Shown piece by piece: positions 35,246 through 44,258 of a stretch of 58,970 bases of DNA; positions within the stretch are counted from its first letter, which is position 1; each line of letters opens with the position of its first letter. The notes under the pieces are model-generated. The model made no database searches. It was not told the DNA's origin and saw only the letters and a list, made by a program, of their open reading frames with translations. Origin of the DNA: Chloroflexota bacterium. GTDB taxonomy: Bacteria; Chloroflexota; UBA11872; VXNJ01. A program made the position numbers and the translations under genes. The stretch spans positions 1 through 58,970 of the forward strand of contig JASLPR010000004.1 of the NCBI GenBank assembly GCA_030744875.1, written 5' to 3'.

Positions 35246-36832
35246 ATGGATTTAACCCCGATTGTCGACGACCTGAAAGAGCGGATGGAACGGACGCGGG
35301 TCCCGGGGGCGGCGCTGACAGTGATTGCCGGTGGTGAGGTAGTTCTGGCAGAGGGATACGGGGTGACCAGTGTGGAGGATTCCCGTCTTCCGATGACGGC
35401 GGACACGATCTCGCGGGCGGCCTCGATATCCAAGTCGCTAACCGCGACGATGGTGATGCGACTGGTCGATCGCGGGCAGCTCGACCTGGACCGGCCGGTG
35501 ATCGAGTACCTGCCGGGACTGCGCCTCAGCCTCGCCGGGGCGGCCGAGCGGATCACCCTGCGCATGCTGCTCAGTCACACCAGCGGGCTATCGCGGGATG
35601 TGGACTGGTGGGGCTCCCGGGATTTCGATGCGCTGGAGATCCTGGTGCGCGACGCCCTGCCGGAAATCCCGATGCCGGCGACGCCGGGGGCGGTCTGGTC
35701 ATACAGCAATTCGGGCATTTGCCTGGCGGCGCGGGTGGCCGAGGTGGTCACCGGAAAGTTGTATCCCGAGCTCATGTCCGAGCTGCTCTTCGACCCGCTG
35801 GGGATGACGCGTTCGACCTTCGACATCTCGGTGGCGTCCACCTATCGCATGGCCCAGTGCCACGAGATAGACGCGGAGGGGAATCTGTCGGTCCATCACC
35901 GCCAGGCAGACGCGGTGGCCTTCAGCGCCTCCGGTTCGGTGATGACCACCGCGAACGATTTGGCGCGCTACCTGCTTTTGCACACGCACGGCGGCGAATT
36001 CGAGGGGGAGCGCATCTTGAGCGAAGCAGCGGTGGCCCGGATGCACGCGCCGGTGGTGAATCGCTACACCCCGGCCGGGGACGGCTACGGGCTGGGCTTC
36101 TACACAAGGCCGCACCGCGGGCGGACGAAGGTGTGGCACTGGGGCCGGATACTGCGCTACGGCGGGGTTGCGGTCACCATTCCCCAGGCCGGGGTGGGCC
36201 TGGCGCTCCTGTACAACCGGCACTCCGAAGGGTTCGACGGCCAGGGCTTCGCGGATGACGCCCTGGACGTCCTGCTCGGCGAGAGCGGCGAGCGGCCGAT
36301 TCCGGCGTCGGCGTCGGATCTGAGCGTCGATTGGACGGTCTGGGCCGGGAGTTTCGTGGGGTCGCTGGTGGGGCTGGTGGAACTGACGGTCGATGATGAC
36401 GGCGTGCGCATGAACTGGAACGGCGTCGGGCTGGACCTGGCGCCGTACGGCCCGGCCATCCTGGCCGGAACGACGGCAGACGGCATTGCGGTGTCGGTGG
36501 GAGCGGTCGGGGGTGGGGCGGAACCAGGGGAGTTCGTGCAGGTCAACGGGACCGTGGCCCGCCGGTGGGACGGGACCGTGCTCACGACCACGGCGGCGGA
36601 GCTGACTCCGCTGGCCGGCCGCTACGAACTGTTCGACCGAATCCTGATCTCGGTGCAGGAAGATCGCCTCATGCTCGAATCGGAAACGCACTCCCGGAGG
36701 CTGGCCTGCCAGGCCATCGGTCCGCGCAAATTCGCCTGCGCCATTGGCACCGTCGAATTCCCGGAGGGCGACTACGTCTCCGCGCCTTCCCTGAAATTCG
36801 CCGAGTTCGCGAACTTCAACCGCCGTGACTAA
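35246..36832 (+). CDS. Serine hydrolase of the beta-lactamase/class C penicillin-binding family
   Basis: The 528-residue protein carries SISKSLTA (SxxK, near residue 61), YSNSG (YxN, near 152) and an HWGRI segment (near 299) in place of HTG/KTG. No signal peptide is seen, so it may be cytosolic. Residues 360-528 are a second beta-rich domain seen in esterase or peptidase members such as EstB- or D-aminopeptidase-like proteins. The substrate is unknown. The first 150 bases share the lower GC of the frd operon before composition returns to normal. Confidence 0.8.
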   Translation: MDLTPIVDDLKERMERTRVPGAALTVIAGGEVVLAEGYGVTSVEDSRLPMTADTISRAASISKSLTATMVMRLVDRGQLDLDRPVIEYLPGLRLSLAGAAERITLRMLLSHTSGLSRDVDWWGSRDFDALEILVRDALPEIPMPATPGAVWSYSNSGICLAARVAEVVTGKLYPELMSELLFDPLGMTRSTFDISVASTYRMAQCHEIDAEGNLSVHHRQADAVAFSASGSVMTTANDLARYLLLHTHGGEFEGERILSEAAVARMHAPVVNRYTPAGDGYGLGFYTRPHRGRTKVWHWGRILRYGGVAVTIPQAGVGLALLYNRHSEGFDGQGFADDALDVLLGESGERPIPASASDLSVDWTVWAGSFVGSLVGLVELTVDDDGVRMNWNGVGLDLAPYGPAILAGTTADGIAVSVGAVGGGAEPGEFVQVNGTVARRWDGTVLTTTAAELTPLAGRYELFDRILISVQEDRLMLESETHSRRLACQAIGPRKFACAIGTVEFPEGDYVSAPSLKFAEFANFNRRD

Positions 36833-36952
36833 CCGGCGCCCCGAGGCAGCGCCCGACCCGGATCAAGAAGAGCCGACGGACAGAGCAGGGTCAATGTAGA
36901 TACACTGTCGGCGGGAGACAACCGAGGGTCACACGAAATCGGACGTATAGAC

Positions 36953-37891
36953 ATGGCGATCGCGGAACAAGCGCAGAAGCCCAGGCCGGTGTCCACGCGA
37001 TCCGGAGTCAGCACCGGGGTGGCCGGCTACCTCTTCATCACCCCATCGCTGATCTTCATCGCGATTTTCGTGATCGGCCCGATCATCGGGACGCTCTGGT
37101 ACAGCCTGACCAGCTACGACCTCATGTCGTCGCCCAGGTACATCGGCCTGGCCAACTTCGAGCGGATTATCGACGATGACCGCTTCTCCCGCTCCATGAC
37201 CAACTCGCTGTTGTTCGCATTTGGAACGGTTCCAACGGGCGTTGTTACTTCGCTTCTTCTTGCAGCCCTCATTAACAGGCAAATCCGTGGCATCTACGCT
37301 TTTAGGGCTTTGTTCTACATGCCGGTGGTCAGTTCATTCGTATCAGTTTCTTTGATATGGCTCTGGATGTATGAGCCACAAATGGGCTTGTTGAATGATG
37401 CGTTAGAGGCGTTAGGTTTGCCGAGGTTGAAATGGATGCGATCGGCACAAACTGCGATGCTCTCTATCATCATCATGAGTGTTTGGAAGAACATGGGGTT
37501 AAACATGGTGATCTATCTGGCAGGGCTCCAGGGAGTACCGCCTCACCTATATGAGTCCTCTGAGATTGATGGAGCAGGGAGGATCTCTCAATTTCTACGG
37601 ATAACGGTGCCGCTCCTGGCTCCTACTACCTTTTTTGTGGTGATTGTCTATTTTATCGGAGCTCTGCAGATGTTCGTGCAGGTATTCATCATGACTCAGG
37701 GGCAGGCCAATACCAGCGAGTGGGGAGGACCGCTCGACAGTACACTCACGGTCGTCGTGCTCGTCTATCAGAACGCCTTCGAGTACCTGAAGATGGGTTA
37801 CGCCTCGGCGGTTTCGTTCATGCTGCTGCTCGTTGCCGGGGTAATCACGATCATCAACGCCAGAGTGCTCCGGTACGACATCGGCTGGTAG
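36953..37891 (+). CDS. Sugar ABC transporter permease (MalF/UgpA type), compositionally mosaic gene
   Basis: The 312-residue protein has six spans and a binding-protein-dependent permease domain. The EAA loop is present as SSEIDGAGRISQFLRITVP (about 203-221). It would move a carbohydrate with a partner permease, a binding protein and an ATPase, none of which are adjacent. A paralogue lies at 55875-56816. The DNA from about 37200 to 37690 is 48% G+C with many TTT, TTA, TCT and AGG codons, while both ends of the same gene are about 60% or more, which points to recombination inside the gene. Confidence 0.87.
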   Translation: MAIAEQAQKPRPVSTRSGVSTGVAGYLFITPSLIFIAIFVIGPIIGTLWYSLTSYDLMSSPRYIGLANFERIIDDDRFSRSMTNSLLFAFGTVPTGVVTSLLLAALINRQIRGIYAFRALFYMPVVSSFVSVSLIWLWMYEPQMGLLNDALEALGLPRLKWMRSAQTAMLSIIIMSVWKNMGLNMVIYLAGLQGVPPHLYESSEIDGAGRISQFLRITVPLLAPTTFFVVIVYFIGALQMFVQVFIMTQGQANTSEWGGPLDSTLTVVVLVYQNAFEYLKMGYASAVSFMLLLVAGVITIINARVLRYDIGW

Positions 37892-37901
37892 TCCAGTTGG
37901 G

Positions 37902-37921
37902 GCGGCCTTGTTCAAGGCCGC
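37902..37921 (+). terminator. Perfect 9-base hairpin after the permease gene
   Basis: GCGGCCTTG (37902-37910) pairs with CAAGGCCGC (37913-37921). It is followed by TAGAATT, not a T-run. It may end the permease transcript, and the TAGAAT at 37922-37927 could be a -10 for the DUF3105 gene. Confidence 0.5.
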
Positions 37922-38001
37922 TAGAATTGCCGGATCAGCGGGCCCGCCCCCCGGCCGTGGGTACCGCCGGTATCCAGTAGTTCATTCAGTCCTGGGGGCA
38001 C

Positions 38002-38601
38002 ATGGCCAGACGCCGACGACGCAAACGTGGCACGCCGACCAGCACCGGTTGGCGGCCGCCCTCCTGGCTGGTGATGACGGTGCTGGTCAGCGGCGGTATC
38101 GGCTTGGTCGTCGTCATGGCGTTTTCCCTGTTCGGCGAGCCGGCGCCCGAGTCCGATGCGGCGATCGCGGCGGTCTCCGAGCGCTACTCCGTTCCCATCG
38201 AGGGCGCCCAGCACGTCGATGAAGGCGTCATCGTCACCCGCAACCACTACCCGCCGTCCTCCGGCGATCACTACGCCAATCCCAGCAACTACGGAGTTTT
38301 CGAGGAGCCGGTCCCCGAGGGCGCCTGGATACACAATCTCGAGCACGGCGGCATTGTCGTGCTCTACCCCTGCGATGCCAACTGCGACGACCGGGCCGAC
38401 GAGATACGCAAGCTCTACCGGAGCCTCCCGGACGGCCTCTTCGGCGAAGTAAAGCTCGTCGCCACGCCCTACGATCGGGTCACCTCCCGCTACACCCTGC
38501 TGGCCTGGGGCTGGCAGGAAGACTTGGACGAATTCGACTCCGGCCGCGTGGAACGTTTTTACCGGGATCTGGTTGATAAGGGGCCCGAAAGCGCCCGTTA
38601 G
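38002..38601 (+). CDS. DUF3105 family membrane-anchored protein
   Basis: The 199-residue protein has a very basic N-terminus and one membrane span (about 24-44). The extracytoplasmic domain follows with YPPSSGDHYANPSNYGVF and HNLEHGGIVVLYPC, the two histidine-containing motifs that define DUF3105. The histidines suggest metal binding, but no activity is known. It is flanked by the orphan permease and by a stretch of pseudogenes. Confidence 0.8.
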   Translation: MARRRRRKRGTPTSTGWRPPSWLVMTVLVSGGIGLVVVMAFSLFGEPAPESDAAIAAVSERYSVPIEGAQHVDEGVIVTRNHYPPSSGDHYANPSNYGVFEEPVPEGAWIHNLEHGGIVVLYPCDANCDDRADEIRKLYRSLPDGLFGEVKLVATPYDRVTSRYTLLAWGWQEDLDEFDSGRVERFYRDLVDKGPESAR

Positions 38602-38650
38602 TCGAGGCTGAATCCGGACGCAGTGGGATTTCCCCGCCGCCGCGAAGTAG

Positions 38651-39032
38651 AGCGCAGTCGTCAACACCGACGCGAAGAACGAGAACGATGACCAGTTTGC
38701 CATCATCCACGTGCTGCTGATGCCGTTGTTCTAGACCCACGGGGTCATCCGGCGCATTTCGGCGACCGCAAGTCGAGGGCCAGCCTGCGGGACAGCCACG
38801 ACGAGAACGTGCTGCTGCTTGATCTGCTGGACCTAGACGAGCCGATGGCCGTGGCCAACGGCGCTCCACACGCCCTGCTAGACGAGGTGTACGCGGCACC
38901 ATCGGCGGCGCCGATCTGAGATTGTCTAGGGAAGCCCTGCGCTACGATCCCCGCCCGCTGTACGTGCTCTTCTACGGGCCGCTGACCGGCATGGCGTCAC
39001 TCCTGTTGATGGAGTATTGCAGCCTGGGATGA
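38651..39032 (+). pseudogene. Nucleoside hydrolase pseudogene (three reading frames)
   Basis: Three consecutive pieces in different frames match inosine/uridine-preferring nucleoside hydrolases. Piece one (38657-38731) reads VVNTDAKNENDDQFAIIHVL, the calcium-binding N-terminus, and ends at a TAG. Piece two (38752-38919) reads AHFGDRKSRASLRDSHDENV and later NGAPHALLDE. Piece three (38931-39032) reads EALRYDPRPLYVLFYGPLTG. A TAG lies just upstream of the first piece, so no start remains. The C-terminal third is not recognisable. Confidence 0.75.
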
Positions 39033-39269
39033 CTCGCGGCTATCGGGTAGTGCTGAATCGTGGTTGCGGAACGTGGTAATGGCCCGCAACGCCGGAGTGT
39101 ACCGACTCGATGAAGTACGTTTACACCGGCGCAACTGCCCAATCCGCGTCTATACAACCATCGATTCCCGGTTCATTTTGGAGGATCAATTGCAGGGCTG
39201 CGGGCGCACACCGGCACCTAGCTCCGGCCCTACAGCCGGCCGAAGGTTCGCAGGGTCAGCAGGTGACGA

Positions 39270-39458
39270 AGGGTGAACTGCGTCGGCCGTTCGAATTCCG
39301 ACGCCTCGCTGGTGTTGCTGGTGACCGGGATCGAAAAGGCCGAAATCCTGCACCGCTTGATGTAAGCGGAGGTCTCCGATAGCGCGCCGGTGCCGCACCT
39401 GCAGGCACACCCGGGGATCGGGGTGATCGCCGATCGGGAAGCCGCTAGTCTGCTAGTA
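39270..39458 (+). pseudogene. Relic of a glucosamine-6-phosphate deaminase (NagB-like) C-terminus
   Basis: In one frame the DNA reads DASLVLLVTGIEKAEILHRL, a TAA stop at 39363, then SAPVPHLQAHPGIGVIADRE and AASLL. This matches the last part of NagB/GlmD-type sugar phosphate deaminases (LLVTGxxKAxxL, ALQxHPxVxVxxDxxAA). The upstream two thirds are missing or unrecognisable. The relic runs into the end of the convergent isomerase gene at 39445. Confidence 0.65.
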
Positions 39459-40245
39459 GGCTGCGGATATACGCCGCCGCCGAACTCAGTTCCTCCACGA
39501 AGTCCGCCCCGTGATGCCCCAGCAACTGCCAGCTCGGGCCCAGGCAGCATTCCATCGCCAGAACACCCGCGTAGTCGAACTCCTTTAGGTATCTCAGGCA
39601 GGGAGCGAAATCCGTATGGCCGCGCCCGGGGACGAAGCGATTTGAGTCTGCCAGGTGGACATGCGCCAGGAGATCGCCTACTTCGCGCATGGAGGCGACC
39701 ATGTCGGACTCTTCCAGGTTCATGTGGAAGAAGTCGGCCATGATCTTCACGTTCGGCAGATCGACCCGGCGGGCGATTGTGGCGCCCTCGGCGAGGGTGT
39801 TGATGAAATGGGTCTCGTAGCGGTTCAGGCACTCGATGACCATAGTGATCCCGGCCGACGCGACGTGCTCACCGAGGCGTTGAAGAACCTCGACGTAGGT
39901 GTCGGCCTCGGCGTCCCACGGGTGGCTCTCATCCGCCGGGCCGAAGACGCCGATAGAGATGACGGTCTCCGCGCCAAGGTCAGCATATCTGTCCAGAGCG
40001 TGCAGGGCCGCGCCGAAGCGTTCGGTGTGGGTGTCATCGCGAATTCCGAGATTGCGGCGGGGGTCGTCGCAGACGCTGCGCATCCGCACCGGCGAATCCC
40101 GCAACGCTGCCGCGAACTCGTCGCCGGCTGCCTCGATGAAGGAGAACCACGGCTCGATAGCTTCGATCCCGCAGGCGGCGACATTCGCCAGTTTCTCCGC
40201 CGGGGTCTCGCCGGGCACCAAGTTGTCCTGCACGGCCAGTTCCAC
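39445..40245 (-). CDS. Sugar phosphate isomerase/epimerase (second paralogue)
   Basis: The GTG at 40245, with GGAGG 7 bases upstream, gives 266 residues. The motifs parallel the copy at 20779-21546: VQDNLVPGETPAEKL, IECLNRYETHFINT, MADFFHMNLEES, HVHLADSNR and LAMECC. The metal ligands Glu, Asp, His and Glu are kept. A TAAGAT -10 candidate lies at 40291-40296 on this strand. It is divergent from the DegT aminotransferase gene, so the two may be regulated together. Confidence 0.85.
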   Translation of the reverse strand: MELAVQDNLVPGETPAEKLANVAACGIEAIEPWFSFIEAAGDEFAAALRDSPVRMRSVCDDPRRNLGIRDDTHTERFGAALHALDRYADLGAETVISIGVFGPADESHPWDAEADTYVEVLQRLGEHVASAGITMVIECLNRYETHFINTLAEGATIARRVDLPNVKIMADFFHMNLEESDMVASMREVGDLLAHVHLADSNRFVPGRGHTDFAPCLRYLKEFDYAGVLAMECCLGPSWQLLGHHGADFVEELSSAAAYIRSLLAD

Positions 40246-40428
40246 GCCGCATCCCTCCGGTGGTTGTCGCAATGCCTTCTCCAGCGGTCGATCTTACGCT
40301 AGCGGCCTGACGGCGGCTTGCGGTCGGCCCCGAGCGACTGGCATGCTGCACTTGCCGCCCGATCCGGGCACGACCACGGCGATGCGCGGCTGAATCGATG
40401 GTTCTCGTAACGCGACAGGAGGCCGGAT

Positions 40429-41685
40429 ATGCCCGGACCGGGGATGGAATTCATCGGCGACGAGGAGATCGAAGAGGTCACGGCGCTACTGCGCGAGGGC
40501 TACCTCTTCCGCCACAGTGTCACCCTGGCCGGCCGGCGCGACGCCCGCTTTCAGGGCAAGGTCTACGAGGCCGAGAAGATGTTCGCCGAGCGCTCCAGGG
40601 CCAGTCACGCCCTAGCGCTGAACTCGGGCACCTCGGCGCTGTTCGCCTCCGTGGCCGCGCTGGGTATCGGCCCCGGCGACGAAGTGATCGTGCCCGGCTA
40701 CGGGTTCATCGGCACGTACTCGTCGGTCCTCTGGGCCTTCGCGGTTCCGGTGCTGGCCGAGATCGACCAGACCTTCAACCTCGACCCGACCGACGCCGAG
40801 GCCAGGATCACCCCGCGCACGAAGGCGATCATGCCGGTGAACATGCTCGGTAACCCGGCCCGCCTGGACGAACTCCGCGCCATCGCCGACAAGCACGACA
40901 TCTACATGATCGAAGACTGTTGCCAGGCCTGCGGGGCGGTCTACAGGGGCAAGGCGGTCGGCACCTACGGCCACACCGGGGCGTTCAGTTTCAACACCTA
41001 CAAGCCGATCACCTCTGCCGAGGGCGGCATGTTGATTACGAACGACGAGGCCGTCTACGAGCGCTGCTACGCGATCCACGACCAGGGCTATGCTCCCGGC
41101 GGCGACCGCTCGAAGATCGGCGAGAACCCGGTCATCGGTTACGACATGAAGTACACCGAGCTCCAGGCGGCGGTGCTGCTGGCGCAACTGCGCAAGCTGG
41201 ATTCAATTCTGGATCGCCTCCGCGCCAACAAGCGCCGCTACAAGGAGGTCGTCGGTGAAATTCCAGGGCTGGAATACCGCGACATCACCGATGAGGATGG
41301 CGAGTGCGGCACCGTGCTCGGCGCGGTGTTCCCGGACGAAAAGACCGCCCGCGCCGTCGCCGCCGAACTGGGCACCGACGTCGTCGACGACAGCGCCTGG
41401 CACGTCTACGGCAACATGGACCATTTCATGAACCAGCGGATGGTCTGGGGTGATCGCACCCCCTGGAATCACCCGCTGTACTTGGAGCGCGGTGGCAACA
41501 TGGAATACCACCAGGGCATGCTGTCGCAGACCGACGATCTGCTGCGCCGCTCGATCAACATCAGCATCGGCGTTGCCGACCCGGGCCTAGGCACCCAGTT
41601 CGGGGTGACCGTGTTATCGGACGACGCGGAGATCGACGCCAACGCGGCCCGCTTTGGCGAGGTCGCCCGGAAGCACCTGGGCTAA
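40429..41685 (+). CDS. DegT/DnrJ/EryC1/StrS family PLP-dependent aminotransferase
   Basis: The 418-residue protein starts 8 bases after AGGAGG. ALNSGTSALFASVAALGIG binds PLP phosphate, IEDCCQACGA holds the Asp that pairs with the pyridine nitrogen, and Lys192 in FNTYKPITSAEGG is the Schiff-base lysine. Such enzymes aminate keto-sugars or cyclitols using glutamate or glutamine. The C-terminus, with HVYGNMDHFMNQRM, is longer than in core sugar transaminases. The sulfatase-fold gene begins 25 bases downstream, which suggests an operon. Confidence 0.87.
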   Translation: MPGPGMEFIGDEEIEEVTALLREGYLFRHSVTLAGRRDARFQGKVYEAEKMFAERSRASHALALNSGTSALFASVAALGIGPGDEVIVPGYGFIGTYSSVLWAFAVPVLAEIDQTFNLDPTDAEARITPRTKAIMPVNMLGNPARLDELRAIADKHDIYMIEDCCQACGAVYRGKAVGTYGHTGAFSFNTYKPITSAEGGMLITNDEAVYERCYAIHDQGYAPGGDRSKIGENPVIGYDMKYTELQAAVLLAQLRKLDSILDRLRANKRRYKEVVGEIPGLEYRDITDEDGECGTVLGAVFPDEKTARAVAAELGTDVVDDSAWHVYGNMDHFMNQRMVWGDRTPWNHPLYLERGGNMEYHQGMLSQTDDLLRRSINISIGVADPGLGTQFGVTVLSDDAEIDANAARFGEVARKHLG

Positions 41686-41710
41686 CTCAAGCACAGGAGC
41701 GAGGCGCACC

Positions 41711-43183
41711 ATGAACGTCGTCGTAATCATGAACGACACCTGGCGTCACGACAGCCTGGGCGTCAACGGCAACGAAGTGATCCACACCCCGGTGCTCGAT
41801 CAGTTCGCCGCCGAGAGCGCCGTCTTCGATCGCAGCTACGCCGGTTCCTACCCGACGGTGCCGATCCGCCACGACCTGCTCAAGGGCCGCTTCGGCGCGC
41901 CCTTCCACGGCTGGCTACCGCTGGAGTGGGACGCGCTGACGCTGCCCGAAGTCATGCGCCAGAATGATTACGTCTCGATGCTGATCCTGAGCACCCCGCA
42001 TCTCATCAACTACGGCTACGGCTTCGACCGACCCTTCCACGCCTGGGAGATGATCCGCGGCGCCGAAATCGACCGCTGGAAGACCGACTACTTCCAGGAA
42101 TTCGCGCTGCCGCACCGCGAGAAGTTCAACAGCGACGAGCACCTGGCCCTGTACCACCGCGGCGCGACCTACCGCCGGACTGAGGCCGAAAAGGACGCCC
42201 CGCGGGTCATGCAGGCGGCCTGCGACTGGCTGGAACGCAACTCCGGCCATGACCAGTTCCTCCTCTGGGTTGATTCATTCGACCCCCACGAGCCGTGGGA
42301 CCCGCCCGATCACTACATCGACCTCTACAACCAGGACTACGAAGGCGCCGACATCCATTGGCCCAAGTACATCGACGCTTCCTACTACACGCCGGAAGAG
42401 GCCGAGCGCATGCGCGCCCGTTACATGGGCGAGATCACCATGTGCGATCGCTGGATCGGCCGCGTGCTGGACACCATCGACCGCGTCGGCCGCCGCCACG
42501 ACACGATCGTCATCGTGATGTCCGACCACGGTCACCTTTTCGGAGAGCACGGCCGCATCTCAAAGTGGGGCGCCTGGCTGGAACTCTGGGACGAATGCGC
42601 CCACCAGTTCTTCATGGTGCGCCACCCTGACGGGCCGGGTTCGAGTCGCCACGTGGGCGGCCTGATCCAGCCGGCCGATCTTGCCCCGAGCATCCTGGAA
42701 ATGCTCGGCATCAAGCCGCCCGAGGAAATGGGCATCCAGGGTCATTCGTGGCTGCCGCTGATTGACGGGCGCAAGCGCTCGATCCGCCCGGCCGCAATCT
42801 CCGCATTCCACCCACGCCAGGGATTTATCGACGGCTGCCACAACCACGTTTCGCCCGACGACCAGTGGACGGCCGCCACGATCACCGACCGCCGCTGGCA
42901 GTTGATCGACTTCCCGGAGACCGAGCGGCGTGAACTCTACGATCTATCGGCGGAGGGCGGCTCGCTCCAGAACGTCATTTCCGGCAACGCCGCCGAGGTG
43001 GAGCGCCTGCACGGCCACCTGCTGGACCACCTCAACCGTCACGACGCGCCGGACTGGCTCCGCACGGTGTTCCGCGATGAGTTTGACGCCACGGTTCAGC
43101 CGCCGCCCGGGGAATGGCGCGATAACGTGCGCAAACGCAGCACGCCGAGGGCGCTCACGCCGAAGGCCAACATCGTCGGCTAG
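41711..43183 (+). CDS. Sulfatase-fold hydrolase with Thr in place of the formylglycine Cys
   Basis: The ATG at 41711 gives 490 residues. The alkaline-phosphatase-superfamily fold is clear: MNDTWRHDSLG at the N-terminus (metal Asp9), DSFDPHEPWDPP, and SDHGHLFGEHG for the second metal ligands. The sulfatase signature CxPxR is TVPIR (Thr49 to Arg53), so formylglycine cannot form. A Thr nucleophile is used by phosphodiesterase and phosphatase members of the superfamily. No signal peptide is visible. The paralogue at 54293-55747 has the same substitution at the same position. Confidence 0.83.
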   Translation: MNVVVIMNDTWRHDSLGVNGNEVIHTPVLDQFAAESAVFDRSYAGSYPTVPIRHDLLKGRFGAPFHGWLPLEWDALTLPEVMRQNDYVSMLILSTPHLINYGYGFDRPFHAWEMIRGAEIDRWKTDYFQEFALPHREKFNSDEHLALYHRGATYRRTEAEKDAPRVMQAACDWLERNSGHDQFLLWVDSFDPHEPWDPPDHYIDLYNQDYEGADIHWPKYIDASYYTPEEAERMRARYMGEITMCDRWIGRVLDTIDRVGRRHDTIVIVMSDHGHLFGEHGRISKWGAWLELWDECAHQFFMVRHPDGPGSSRHVGGLIQPADLAPSILEMLGIKPPEEMGIQGHSWLPLIDGRKRSIRPAAISAFHPRQGFIDGCHNHVSPDDQWTAATITDRRWQLIDFPETERRELYDLSAEGGSLQNVISGNAAEVERLHGHLLDHLNRHDAPDWLRTVFRDEFDATVQPPPGEWRDNVRKRSTPRALTPKANIVG

Positions 43184-43201
43184 CGACTCTGCGGCGGCGG
43201 G

Positions 43202-44176
43202 CTAGCCCGGCTTGTAGTCCCGGGTGGCCTCCGGGTCGCCGTCCCAGTCGGACAGCGCCTCAAGCTCCGGCCAGATCGCGTCCGGGATCGCCACCGCCGC
43301 CATATCCAGGTTCTGCTGCATCCGCTCCGGCCGGCTGACGCCGACGACCGTGGAAACGACCCGCGAGTCGCGCATCGAGAACTGCAACGCCGCCGCCGCC
43401 AGCGGCACGTCGTAGCGCGCGCAAATCTCTTCCATCTGGCGGGCCATCGCCACGATCTCCTCGCTGGCGTCCTGGTAGGCGTAGCGGGCGTAGTCGCGGG
43501 TGCCGCGCGCCAGAATGCCGCTGCCGTAGGGCGAGGCGTTCAGGACGGCGACGCCCTTTGAGTGCGCCAGATCGATCAGGCGGTCGGCGTTGCGATTCAG
43601 CACCGTATAGCGGTTGTGGGTCAGCAGGACCTCAAAATCGCCGCGCTCCAGGCACTGCGCCATGATCTCGACGTTTCCGGCGGCCAGCCCCACGTGGTCG
43701 ATCAGGCCTTCGTCGCGAATCGCGAACAGGGTATCGATCGCGCCGCCCGGGCGGATGATCTCGTCCAGGTCGCAATATTCCGGGTCGTGCAGGTGGACCA
43801 GTTGCAGCCGGTCGAGTCCCAGGGCCTCCATGCTCTGCTCCACCGAACGCCGGACCTGCGCCGTATCGAAGGTGTTGGTGTCGAGGTCGCGGTCGGCCTT
43901 GGTGCTCAGTACGAAGCCCTCCGGCAGTCCGCCGCGCTCGCGGATCACGGCGCCGACGCGTTCCTCGCTGCGTCCGAATCCGTAGCTGCGGGCGGTGTCC
44001 AGGAAGTTGATCGAGCTGTCGAAGATGGCCCGCACGGTGGCGTGGGCGCGTTCCTCGGGCACGTCGTAGCCGTAGGTGTCGGGCATGTCGCCCAGGGCCG
44101 AGGTACCGATGCAGAGTTCGCTCACCTGGAGCCCGGTGGAACCGAGGGTGACCGTCGGGGAATCGCTGGAGGTCAA
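43202..44176 (-). CDS. Aldo/keto reductase
   Basis: The 324-residue protein starts at a TTG with AGGAG upstream. The catalytic tetrad is visible as Asp/Tyr in FLDTARSYGFGRSE, Lys in VLSTKADRD and His in LVHLHDPE. VVGVSRPERMQQNL near the C-terminus binds NADPH. It resembles the L-fucose/D-galactose dehydrogenase branch, which suggests a sugar or sugar-lactone role. It is convergent with the sulfatase-fold gene and runs in the same direction as the damaged transhydrogenase gene upstream. Confidence 0.86.
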   Translation of the reverse strand: MTSSDSPTVTLGSTGLQVSELCIGTSALGDMPDTYGYDVPEERAHATVRAIFDSSINFLDTARSYGFGRSEERVGAVIRERGGLPEGFVLSTKADRDLDTNTFDTAQVRRSVEQSMEALGLDRLQLVHLHDPEYCDLDEIIRPGGAIDTLFAIRDEGLIDHVGLAAGNVEIMAQCLERGDFEVLLTHNRYTVLNRNADRLIDLAHSKGVAVLNASPYGSGILARGTRDYARYAYQDASEEIVAMARQMEEICARYDVPLAAAALQFSMRDSRVVSTVVGVSRPERMQQNLDMAAVAIPDAIWPELEALSDWDGDPEATRDYKPG

Positions 44177-44258
44177 AGGGATGCGCTCCTGTCAGAACTG
44201 GGTGTAGCAAGGATAGCGGTTTCGGCGCCGGAACCTAACCCGCGCCGTCAGCGTCGGT

